From the NCBI GenBank assembly GCA_023525975.1, contig CM042040.1, forward strand, positions 52,235,486-52,299,485: a stretch of DNA of 64,000 nucleotides. Direction: 5' to 3'. The notes under the pieces are model-generated. The model did not search any database and was not told the DNA's origin. It saw only the letters and a list, made by a program, of their open reading frames with translations. Source of the DNA: Smallanthus sonchifolius (lineage: Eukaryota; Streptophyta; Magnoliopsida; Asterales; Asteraceae). Made by a program: the position numbers and the translations under genes. Positions 44,100 to 54,704 of the stretch are shown piece after piece; position 1 is the stretch's first letter, and every line of letters begins with the position of its first letter.

Positions 44100-45967
44100 T
44101 GTAAGGCCCCTTTCCCGGGTAACCTCACTAGTTGGATTTACTCATGAACTTAAATTAAAACATTCGAGAGTAGCGAAAACAAACATCATTCAAATACATA
44201 ACATAACAGCGGAAGCCTTAACAATTAAAAACACAACATTTTTAATTAACAATCAAGAGTGGGATGTCATTCGCTTGCCGGGTAACCATCACGCCTTCGC
44301 ACGACCCTTCCTTTCTGTACCTTAAATGTATACTAAAAGTCAGCTAACGCTGGTGAGTTCTAGTTTAAAAACAATCATACATAGCATTTATCTTATCGTT
44401 AAGTATTATATATATATATAATAAACGTAATATTCGTGCTTTTACATATTCTTTGCTTTACTGTTCTCACATAACATTCATATTGAGTATATACATATGT
44501 ACATACATACTTACTTGGGCAGAACATTCATTGGCCATACACATAGGGGTGATCAACCCGTCATACTTGTCGCGAATGTCACAAAGACAACGCAGTGAGA
44601 ACTACCGTCGTAGCACTTTTCATAAACCGTCCAGCTCTAGAAAACCGTCCGTCGAAACATAAATCTGTCCGACAACCTTTGTCCGTCCGCTCTTAAACCG
44701 TCGTACCGTCGTAGTCCGTCATTTTGTCCGTCTGCCCTAGGGCATCCGTTTCCCAGGCGACCATTATGTATGCAACCGTTCTACACGAGTTAAGGCATTT
44801 GCTTCGACCGTCCACGAGTGCCTTTTTATATGTCCTAGCTTGCGAAGGAACGTTTTTGTCCCGGTTGCAAAATAGTCACGTGGTCGTCCGTTTACCGAAG
44901 TAGCCGTTGTCATCGAAGCGTCCATGACGTATTCATAAATTCATAACATGCAATATATAAAATATAAAGCAAGATTTCATTCATTCACGTTATGTCATTC
45001 TTTCATTCATTCTTTATAATCATACGTTTCATTCTTGGTTCATAATTCATTTTCATATTTAGGTATATTATATATATATATATATATATATTTGTATACC
45101 ACATATGATCACATTGACATTCATAGCATTTCAGCCCCAAAACATTTAAAATGATTTGCACATAACATAGAAGGGGGCACATAGAACTCACCTGATAAGC
45201 TAGTCTTGGTTTTCCTAAACAAAGGCCCAACAACGTCACGTACGATCTGAATTAGGTAGTTAAATACACATCAGACCCAATCCCGACTCTAACAGTTTAA
45301 TCATACTGAATTAGGCGAACATATTGACTTCACTAACTGGCCAGATGCCTGCGCACTTAGCAAGTGCGCAGGGCCTTGTTCATGCGTTGCGTACTTGATA
45401 AGTACGCAGGATCTTCCTCATGCGTACTTGATAAGTTTGCAGGACATCCTTCTTGCGTACTTGATAAGTATGCAAGACCTGTTTCCTGAACAAGTCCGAA
45501 ATTCTTGCATGCAAACCCGATCATGCCAATCTTACAATTTTCTTTGATCAAAATGTGCGGTTTTCATTCTAGATGCTAGTTCTAAGCTTATTTTCAAGTT
45601 TCATCCATAAAAACGTCTCCTATTTAGCTAAAACCTGAAAAACCCCAAAACGAACAAAAACTCAGTTTAAGGTTGAATCGTTACCTGGATTGGAATTCTG
45701 ATTCGGAGGTTTTGTTCACGAGCTCAGCAGTAACGTGCTCCTTCAATTTCGGGTCGATCCGTCAACTTTCTCTCGAGCTCTCCTTTCTCTCTCTAGATTG
45801 CAAGTTGTGGTAGAAATGAGAGTCTAAGGCTGTCTTGACCCTTATATACTTGGGCTTCCCTCGGCCCGTTGGAGCCGAGCCCAAGCCCATCCATTTTCCT
45901 TTCATTATTGACGGTTAAATCTCTATTGCGTTATTATTTATTTATTTACTATTTTTGGGATGTTACA
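44100..45967 (-). repeat. 3' LTR of E3 (1868 bp)
   Basis: It includes a CCGTCCG-rich stretch (about 44620-44900) and a four-copy palindromic tandem repeat (about 45350-45485). It is shorter than the 5' LTR by indels, including one of about 18 bp near 44146. Confidence 0.93.
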
Positions 45968-45969
45968 AG

Positions 45970-45984
45970 TCTACCCTCCTTAAA
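45970..45984 (-). other. Polypurine tract of E3
   Basis: On the minus strand taaggagggtagact precedes the 3' LTR start. Confidence 0.7.
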
Positions 45985-45989
45985 GAGGT

Positions 45990-46738
45990 TTCGTCCTCGA
46001 AATCGCTTATACGTTAAACAATTGAGGGCATAGTCCCCTCATCTCGTCTTCTTTTTCCCACGTAGCTTCTGACCCTTTTCTGTGCTTCCATTATATTTTG
46101 ACTAAAGGAATCGACTTATTGCGTAGTCGTTTCTCAGCTCAGTCAAGGATGGCTATCGGTTCCTCTACATAATTTAGACTGTTATCCACTTCGATCTCGT
46201 CGTAAGGTATGTGAGCTGTGTCGTCAGCTGGGCACTTGCGTAAGTGCGACACGTGGAACGTAGGGTGTATTCCACTAAGCTTAATGGGTAGGTCGAGTCT
46301 GTAAGCAACTTGACCCACTCTCGCTAAAATCTTGAAAGGTCCAACAAACCTTGGACTTAGTTTGCCACGTTTTCTGAATCGAATGATTCCTTTCCATGGT
46401 GATACCTTTAACAGTACCATGTCCCCCACTTGAAACTCTAAATCCCTTCTTCTCTTATCCGCGTATGATTTCTGTCTGTCTTTTGTGGCTTTCATTCGAG
46501 CCTTGATTTGATCGAACTTCTCGGTAGTAGCTTTGACCGCTTCGAGACTTGCAAAATCCTTTTCTCCAATTTCCCCCCAACAAACCGGGGTCCTACATCT
46601 CCTCCCATACAACATTTCAAATGGCGGCATGCGAATAGTTGAGTGATAGCTGTTGTTATATGAAAATTCTGCCAATGGTAGATGGCTGTCCCAGCTCCCA
46701 CCGAAGTCAATGATACAGGCCTGGAGCATGTCCTCCAA
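45990..46738 (-). pseudogene. E3 integrase C-terminus with chromodomain-like tail
   Basis: 46139-46738 encodes LEDMLQACIIDFGGSWDSHL, the GPY/F-type module (SPRFVGPFKILARVGQVAYR) and HVSHLRKC. After a TGA (46136-46138) the frame continues AEKRLRNKSIPLVKI, a TAA, then WKHRKGSEATWEKEDEM. That WKHRK...ATWE pattern is the aromatic/acidic core of retroelement chromodomains, which target integration to chromatin. Both stops could arise from C-to-T changes. Confidence 0.8.
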
Positions 46739-48550
46739 GGTCTAAATGGTCATTTCAGATTGACCATCGGTTTGAGGGTGGTAAGCGGTGCTGATGTTCA
46801 GCCTAGTGCCCATCGCTTCATTGAATTTCTTCCAAAACCTTGACGTGAACCTCGTATCCATGTCGGCCACAATCGACAGCGGCATACCATGTCTGCTCAC
46901 AATTTCCTTGATAAATATTTCTGCTAGCTTTTCAGACGAAGAAGTCTCACGTATTGGTAAGAAGTGAGCACTTTTCGTCAAGCAGTCGACGATCACCCAA
47001 ATGGTATCATTGCCTTTAGCTGTTCGCGGTAGCTTGGTAATGAAGTCCATCATGATCTCCTCCCACTTCCATTCCGGTATTGGTAAAGGTTGCATTTTAC
47101 CGCATGGTTTCTGGTGCTCGGCCTTAACTAGTGAACACGTTAAGCACTTGTTCACGTACTCAGTCACATCATTCTTCATGACGGGCCACCAGTACTCTTT
47201 CTTCAAGTCTTGATACATTTTGTTTGTCCCGGGGTGGATGGAATAGCGAGACTTATGGGCCTCATCGAGTATTTTGGCTCTAAGCTCGCTAATCTTAGGT
47301 ATCCACATACGGCCAAACCTAGTTCGTGCACCGTATGCATTTGCATCTAAATTTCCTTGTTGTCCTACTATTCTTTCCCGTTTTATATTTCTTTCTAATA
47401 GTGCTTCATCTTGTGCCTTTGATATTTCACTCATCAAATCAGGCGTTATAATCAGCTGACACGCTTTGATTCGGATAGGTTCCGATTCTTCCTTCATGCT
47501 TAAAGCGTCAGCCACTACGTTTGTCTTGCCTGGATGATACAATATCTCACAATCATAGTCCTTCAGTAGCTCTAACCACCTCCTTTGTCTCATTTTTAAT
47601 TCTTTTTGTTCGAAAAAGTACTTCAGGCTTTTGTGATCGGAGTAGATGATGCATTTAACTCCATACAGATAGTGCCTCCATATTTTCAACGCGAAAACTA
47701 CTGCCGCCAACTCTAGATCGTTTAGTTGTCGTGAGGCGTAAGCAATTACCTTTCCTCGTTGCATAAGTACGCAACCTAAACCCTGACTCGAAGCGTCAGA
47801 GTAGACTACCAAGTCTTCATTTCCCTCAGGTAGTGCCAAGACTGGAGCTTGGGTTAATCGTGTCTTAAGTTCCTCAAACGCATTGTTTTGGGTTGGACCC
47901 CATTCGTACTTTACTTCCTTACGTGTTAGCTTCGTCAGCGGCGAGGCTATTCTTGAGAAATCCTGAATGAATCTCTGATAGTATCCTGCCAATCCCAGAA
48001 AACTTCGTATCTCTGTTAGCGTTTTCGGGATGTTCCAACCTTTTACGGTTTCGATCTTCGCACGATCCACCATAATGTCGTTTGGGTTTATGACATGACC
48101 TAGGAATTGGACTTCCCTAAGCCAGAATGCGCATTTGGAGAATTTTGCGTATAATTTTTCCTGCTTTAGCACCTCCAGAACTTCTCTTAGGTGGCAGTGG
48201 TGATCACACTCGCTTTTCGAATATACCAGTATGTCGTCTATAAAAACGATCACTGATCGATCCAACATTGGTCGACAGACTCTATTCATCAAATCCATGA
48301 ACGCTGCTGGTGTGTTGGTCAATCCGAAGGACATCACGAGAAACTCATAATGCCCATAACGTGTGCGAAACGCGGTCTTTGGTACATCTTCTTTTCTTAC
48401 TTTTAACTGGTGGTAACCCGACCTAAGATCGATCTTTGAGAACCAACTCGCACCTTGCAGTTGATCAAAAAGGTCGTCTATTCTAGGCAGTGGGTATTTG
48501 TTCTTTACTGTCCTCTTGTTCAATTCGCGGTAGTCAATGCACATGCGCAT
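46739..48550 (-). pseudogene. E3 RT, RNase H and integrase core
   Basis: A 602-codon frame with RT motifs (YRELNKRT, SKIDLRSGYHQL, FGLTNTPAAF, active site FIDDILVYS), RNase H (VVYSDASSQGLGCVL, LELAAVVFAL, SDHKSLKYF) and integrase (H-x4-H in HKSRYSIHPG, CLTC, Asp in MMDFITKLP, Asp in VADMDTRF, Glu in TDGQSEMT). About ten residues usually found between the RQL and DLELAAV motifs of RNase H are absent. The frame ends at a TAG (46739-46741), where a Gln codon is usual. At 48550 a TAG separates it from the protease-side frame. Confidence 0.92.
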
Positions 48551-49310
48551 GATGCCGTCCTTCTACTTTACAAATAGTACCGGAGCGCCCCATGGTGAAA
48601 TGCTCGGTCTAATAAATCCTTTTTTTGTTAGTTCCTCTAGTTGAGACATCAATTCTTTCATTTCTGACGGAGCCAATCGGTAGGGGGCTTTAGCAACGGG
48701 CTTAGCTCCTGGCAGTAAGTTAATCTGAAATTCTATTTCCCGATCGGGTGGCAACCCAGGTAGATCCTCAGAGAATACATCCGGAAAGTTGCACACCACG
48801 GGTACATTCTTGAGTTCTTTTGTTTTCATTCTATTGTCAATAACATACGCCAGATAAGCTTCGCAACCGCGCCTCATGTAACTTTCGGCCTTGATCATCG
48901 TGATGACGTTCGGCATCGTGCAATTCCAATCCCCATAAACCGTAATTGGACTGCCGCTAGGAGCTTTGAGGTGTATCCTCTTACGTTTACATATGATTTG
49001 AGCTTCGTTGGCAGCTAGCCAATCCATACCCAATACTATATAGAATCCTCCTAAGGTGAGAACGAATAATCTAGAAGGAAACTTATGGCCTTCTATTTCT
49101 ATGATGCAATCCTCTGTTACTTGGAATACTGCCGAATTTTTACCAATGGCAGTGTGTACGCTAAAGGCCTTTGCTATGGTGTTGATAGTGCAATCTAGTT
49201 TACGACTAAATGCATTGGATATAAAGATTTTACTAGCACCAGAGTCAAATAAAATAACAGCATGTTCGTCATTAACTAGGAACGACCTCGGGTTCCAACT
49301 GTAGAGGCCC
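48551..49310 (-). pseudogene. E3 aspartic protease and RT N-terminus
   Basis: The open frame includes the protease active site LFDSGASK (Asp at 49244-49246), VLGMDWLAANEA and the RT lead-in FSEDLPGLPPDREIEFQINL, SPWGAPVLFVK. It ends in a TAG where a Lys codon is usual, just before the RT palm. Confidence 0.88.
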
Positions 49311-49385
49311 TTGATTGTCGTCCACAGTTGGGGGTCACTTCTATTTTGTGCACACTCTCAGTGTGTTCTGCATGCACACTCTCTT

Positions 49386-49469
49386 CCTATTCATGTCTTT
49401 GATTCAATGGAGGTCTACCGACTCGGACAGTGCGACCGCCTCGGCGTCCTATTCTTCCTCCACCAGCCA
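49386..49469 (-). pseudogene. Stub of E3 gag
   Basis: An ATG at 49467-49469 opens MAGGGRIGRRGGRTVRVG and stops after 27 codons. Only about 75 bp separate it from the protease frame, which is also in another frame, so nearly all of gag, including any zinc knuckle, is deleted. Confidence 0.55.
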
Positions 49470-49803
49470 TAATTCCTAGTTTCCTGATAGTTATAAAGGG
49501 AATACATCAATGCCATTCCTTCAGATCATAGTTTTAGAACAGTACGAGCAAGGTAAATTTTTAATTACAGTGACCGGTTTGTGATTACTAATTTACATTG
49601 CTTTTCGGGTTCAAAACTCTTCAAATCGGTTGTGACATTGACATCTATTTGTTCTAAGTTAAGGTATCTATTCTTATCCGAGTGCATTAACTTTAGTACT
49701 TACTTACCGTGCTGGCGTTGGTTACCCATACTGACATCCGTGCGTTGGTCCCATAATCAGTTTGAGTCCAGACATTTAGGGATGTCTGAATCTCTTAAAC
49801 TAT

Positions 49804-49816
49804 TGCTTTGATACCA
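49804..49816 (-). other. Primer binding site of E3
   Basis: On the minus strand tggtatcaaagca lies three bases after the 5' LTR end, a variant of the Met-tRNA primer site. Confidence 0.85.
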
Positions 49817-49819
49817 ACT

Positions 49820-51756
49820 TGTAAGGCCCCTTTCCCGGGTAACCTCACTTGTTGGATTTACTCATAAACGTAGTCATAAATACTGAACTTAAATTAAAAT
49901 ATTCGATAGTAGCGGAAACAAACATCATTCAAATACATAACATAACAGCGGAAGTCTTAACAATTAAAAACACAACATTTTTAATTAACAATCAAGAGTG
50001 GGATGTCAGTCGCATGCCGGGTAACCATCACGCCTTCGCACGACCCTTCCTTTCTGTACCTTAAATGTATACTAAAAGTCAGCTAACGCTGGTGAGTTCT
50101 AGTTCAAAAACAATCATACATAGCATTTATCTTATCGTTAAGTATTATATATATATATAATAAATGTAATATTCGTGCTTTTACATATTCTTTGCTTTAC
50201 TGTTCTCACATAACATTCATATTGAGTATATACATATGTACATACATATTTATTTGGGGAGAACATTTATTGGCCATACACATAGGGGTGATCAACCCGT
50301 CATACTTGTCGCGAATGTCACAAAGACAACGCAGTGAGAACTACCGTCGTAGCCCTTTTCATAAACCGTCCGGCTCTAGAAAACCGTCCGTCGAAACATA
50401 AATCTGTCCGACAACCTTTGTCCGTCCGCTCTTAAACCGTCCTACCGTCGTAGTCCGTCATTTTGTCCGTCTGCCCTAGGGCATCCGTTTCCCAGGCGAC
50501 CATTATGTATGCAACCGTTCTACACGAGTTAAGCCATTTGCTTCGACCGTCCACGAGTGCCTTTTTATATGTCCTAGCTTGCGAAGGAACGTTTTTGTCC
50601 CGGTTGCAAAATAGTCACGTGGTCGTCCGTCTACCGAAGTAGCCGTTGTCATCGAAGCGTCCATGACGTATTCATAAATTCATAACATGCAATATATAAA
50701 ATATAAAGCAAGATTTCATTCATTCACGTTATGTCATTCTTTCATTCATTCTTTATAATCATACGTTTCATTCTTGGTTCATAATTCATTTTCATATTTA
50801 GGTATATATATATATATATATATATACATATTTGTATATCACGTATGATCACATTGACATTCATAGCATTTATTCATTTAGTGTATACACTTCAGCCCCA
50901 AAACATTTAAAATGATTTGCACATAACATAGAAGGGGGCACAGAGAACTCACCTGATAAGCTAGTCTTGGTTGTCCTAAACAAAGGCCCAACAACGTCAC
51001 GTACGATCTGAATTAGGTAGTTAAATACACATCAGACCCAATCCCGACTCTAACGGTTTAATCATACTGAATTAGGCGAACATACTGACTTCACTAACTG
51101 GCCTGATGCTTGCGCACTTAGCAAGTGCGCAGGGCCTTGTTCATGCGTACTTGACAAGTGCGTTGAACATTCTTCTTGCGTACTTGATAAGTACGCAGGA
51201 TCTTCCTCATGCGTACTTGATAAGTACGCAGGACATCCTTCTTGCGTACTTGATAAGTACGCAAGACCTGTTTCCTGAACAAGTCCAAAATTCTTGCATG
51301 CAAACCCGATCATGCCAATCTTACAATTTTCTTTGATCAAAATGTGCGGTTTTCATTCTAGATGCTAGTTCTAAGCTTATTTTCAAGTTCCATCCATAAA
51401 AACGTCTCCTATTTAGCTAAAACCCGAAAAACCCCAAAACGAACAAAAACTCAGTTTAAGGTCGAATCGTTACCTGGATTGGAATTCTGATTTGGAGGTT
51501 TTGCTCACGAGCTCAGCAGTAACGTGCTCCTTCAATTTCGGGTCGATCCGTCAACTTTATCTCGAGCTCTCCTTTCTCTCTCTAGATTGCAAGTTGTGGT
51601 AGAAATGAGAGTCTAAGGCTGTCTTGACCCTTATATACTTGGGCTTCCCTCGGCCCGTTGGAGCCTAGCCCAAGCCCATCCATTTTCCTTTCATTTTTGA
51701 CGGTTAAATCTCTATTGCATTATTATTTATTTATTTACTATTTTTGGGATGTTACA
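49820..51756 (-). repeat. 5' LTR of E3 (1937 bp)
   Basis: A TATA box on the minus strand (aagtatataa, 51631-51640) lies within the U3 side. A five-copy tandem array of palindromic units lies at about 51108-51270, one copy more than in the 3' LTR. The AT tract at 50804-50826 also differs in length from its 3' LTR partner. Confidence 0.93.
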
Positions 51757-51969
51757 GATACTAAGACCCATAACATCCTAATAACTTCTTTTAGCAAGTT
51801 GCAGCCCCATATTTAACACTATTTCCTTAATCTATTAACTTTTATTAAAAACCGATTTGGTTTAAAAATTTTGTATTTTTTGTAACTCTCGGAGGTGCCA
51901 CATTTCTGGTGACTAATGGTTGAATTTTGACGCGTGGATGTTGGGACATACTTTGTGACTGATGGTTTA

Positions 51970-52539
51970 TCAGTATTTGCTAGAAGTGTTAGCAACAGTT
52001 AAGAAGGAGTCTGTTAGAACATGTTTTGTAACTGTACCAAAAATTCTATGTGTATCCCTGGCCAATTCATTACTTAAAAGGGATTCAAGACATGCTAGAT
52101 GATCAATATATCCCTTTATTTTCAACACATGGGTACTAACAGAAGAACCTTCTTGCATGCGGCATCTTATTAGTGATATTATCACCTCGAAGCGTTCATG
52201 ACGGGCCTGCTATTGGAACATTTCCTACAGTTGCCTAATCATGTCGTATGCTGGCATGTCTACCAGATTCTTTTGAATTTCTGGAATCATAGACGCCAGC
52301 ATCATGCAAGAGACCTTGATAGAGTCATCAACATGCTTATCCCAGGTCTTACGGGTTTGGCCCATAGCAACATCTGGTTCTTTTGGGATTGGTTCTTCGA
52401 GAACATAAAGTTTGTTCTCAGCCTTGATAACAAGTTTCAAGTTTCTGTACCAGTCCATGAAGTTTGAGTTGTCAAGCTTATCCTTCTCAAGGATAGATTT
52501 CAGGGAGAATAAGGAATTAGTATTATATTCGTTAGACAT
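51970..52539 (-). pseudogene. Ty1/copia Gag relic
   Basis: 52225-52539 encodes MSNEYNTNSLFSLKSILEKD, LDNSNFMDWYRNLKLVI, LYVLEEPIPKEP and ASMIPEIQKNL, the typical copia Gag (UBN2) start. 51970-52185 continues out of frame with MQEGSSVSTHVLKIKGYIDH. The rest of the element is absent to the left, where E3 lies. 51762-51969 is AT-rich without features. Confidence 0.85.
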
Positions 52540-53854
52540 CTACAAAATACAAAATAAAAGTTTTAGTATTTTCATGCATAGTTTCCTAATTAAAATTTTA
52601 TGACCTAATTGCATAAATAATATAATTAGGAATGAGATCCTGATTCCCCATGTCTCAGTGAATGGTTGATCACTATCCACTGCATAGCTAGACGGTTAGG
52701 TAACGATTACCGATTGTATCAACTATATAATTCTCGGTTTGAGATGCATGGCGAGTAATGTCAAGCGTTGGATACGCTTCCCTCAACTACGCTCACTTAA
52801 ACGACTTAACTGATATTTGTGCTTCAATTGTAACTGTAGACCCGGCCTAAGTAACTCAGGAATCGCGGTTCTAGCTTCAAACCGTAAGGCCGGATGCAGG
52901 GTAATCCACTAACACCTAGGGTTTGGATAGATTAGTTGAAGTGTTATAACTAAGGGTGGCGCGGAAATATAGATTTTTATATATATTAGGATTTCTTTAA
53001 TGTTTTTTAACAAAAAACCGTTTCGGGTCAAAAACATTTTGTTCGACGAGTAGTTTGATACAAGTCGCGCAATTTTAGTAAACCAATTTTACTAATTATT
53101 AGTTAGTGAAACATTTTCAACACTCGAGACGATCCAATTTCAAATACCATATTAATCTAAATTGGTCATTTGTCGTGAACTGATTTTAAACTAATCAACT
53201 CTTTAATTAATTTAAAATTGTTTTAAATAAAACTATTTAAATTTAAAACTTGTTTTTACTTTTAAATAAAACACTTTTTATTTAATTACCTTTTCGAGAA
53301 AAATAAACAATTTAATTATCTCTTCGTTTTAAATTGTGTCAAAAGTTTTATTAAAAATTTTGTGGTTTAATTATTATCTTAAATAATTATATCACAACCA
53401 CAAAAATAAATAAACACACAGAATCGAGCAACTATGAAAAATTATCGGGTTTCGTTCGAGCCATCAAACGAATAACTGGACTGGTCTAAGGGATAACAAA
53501 GTTAACAAATCTGTTATCTCCCACTTAGTCCAAGATTTCCATCTTTAATCCTATCATTGTCCGCCTTGACCTTCTAGTTTTCGTCTCTTTATGATTACAA
53601 TATTTATTTACAAATACACTAAAATAAATAAATAAAAATAAACCAAACTATTACATCGGGGTTCCAAATAACCCAACAAAAATATAAAGAGAAACACTCA
53701 ATCAACAAACAATACAACCACAGCTCTCTAGTGCTCGATTCATTCAACACAATCACAACAAACGAAAAATGCTCAATCTTTTGTCAAACAAAAATTTTGA
53801 CAAATAAAACAAAAGATCGATATAACAAAAATATGTCTAAACGCGTGTAAAGGT
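52540..53854 (-). other. Untranslated leader of the copia Gag relic
   Basis: It lies between the primer site and the Gag ATG. No ORF of note. It contains A/T-rich low-complexity stretches (53160-53400). Confidence 0.5.
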
Positions 53855-53867
53855 GGCTCTGATACCA
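53855..53867 (-). other. Primer binding site of the copia Gag relic
   Basis: On the minus strand tggtatcagagcc follows the LTR end ...ccaaca by one base. It identifies the sequence to the right as the 5' LTR. Confidence 0.85.
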
Positions 53868-53868
53868 T

Positions 53869-54650
53869 TGTTGGGAATCAGGGTACCATTTTTAACTTTT
53901 AAAACAATATTATTTAAACCATTTAAATAAATAAATCAGAAAGATTTTACGGAAGCGATTTAATAGTACATTTACCAGATTAGATGTGGATTCCTTTCAG
54001 TGATCCGATTACACGCGTATAAACAATATTAAATAACCAACCATAGGGTGTTCAGATATTATACCTTTGACGATAACTAGATCTGAAACACATTAGTACA
54101 AAAAATGTCACGCTATTTGACTCGTACACGAAAAACTGCAGCAAAATATCACACGATTGCGTAGAGGGGAGCCGATCACGGCGGTGGTCTGTGACAGAGA
54201 TGGCCGACAAGACGGCGCACGGAGGCAGCGGTGGTGGCTCGGCGTCGAACTCGTAAGGAGGGGGAGGGGGCGCCAATTTTGGGGTGTGTGAGATTAGGTT
54301 TTAGGTTTTGATTATAATATTATATTTATAAGCATTATAATTATACACCAGTCCCTTATAGTATTGACAGTTAATACCCCAGTAATAATTAACCATTAGT
54401 TATTAAACCATTGTATTTTAATAATTATATATAATCAGTAAAGATCTAATCCTTAAATGTTTAACGTATTAAACATTTTTTCCCCGTAAATAATTATTAG
54501 TCAGATAATTAATTATATCAATCTCCGATAAATATTTCTCAAAATATTTACTCACCATTTATTATTTCTATGTTTCGTGAATAATATTTAACAATTAAGT
54601 TATATATATTTGTTCGTTACCTAAGGTGTAACTCTTTGGATCGTACCTCA
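53869..54650 (-). repeat. 5' LTR of the copia Gag relic, right end approximate
   Basis: Its inner end (plus strand tgttgggaatcaggg) is fixed by the primer site. A TATA-like cttataaatata on the minus strand lies near 54325, followed by a GC-rich transcribed part with a Pro-rich ORF shadow (54052-54276). The outer boundary was not found. Confidence 0.55.
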
Positions 54651-54704
54651 ATAGTAATGTTGACTTAATTGACGATCGGACATCATACATCCAACTTGTT
54701 TATG

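Larger units (their letters stand above)
44100..51756 (-). mobile_element. E3: Ty3/gypsy chromovirus-type element, gag deleted
   Basis: LTRs are 44100-45967 (3') and 49820-51756 (5'). On the minus strand they start TGTAACATCCC and end GGCCTTACA. GATAC flanks the element (44095-44099 and 51757-51761). The internal region of 3.85 kb has primer site, a gag start stub, protease, RT, RNase H and integrase with a chromodomain-like tail, then a polypurine tract. It is shorter than expected because most of gag is missing. Several nonsense codons interrupt pol. The Tekay/Del lineage is likely from the domain order and C-terminal chromodomain. Confidence 0.93.

Noticed and set aside
51108..51270. CRISPR-like array of regularly spaced palindromic repeats
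   Set aside because: A plant LTR tandem repeat: spacers are near-identical, it is present in both LTRs, and there are no cas genes.
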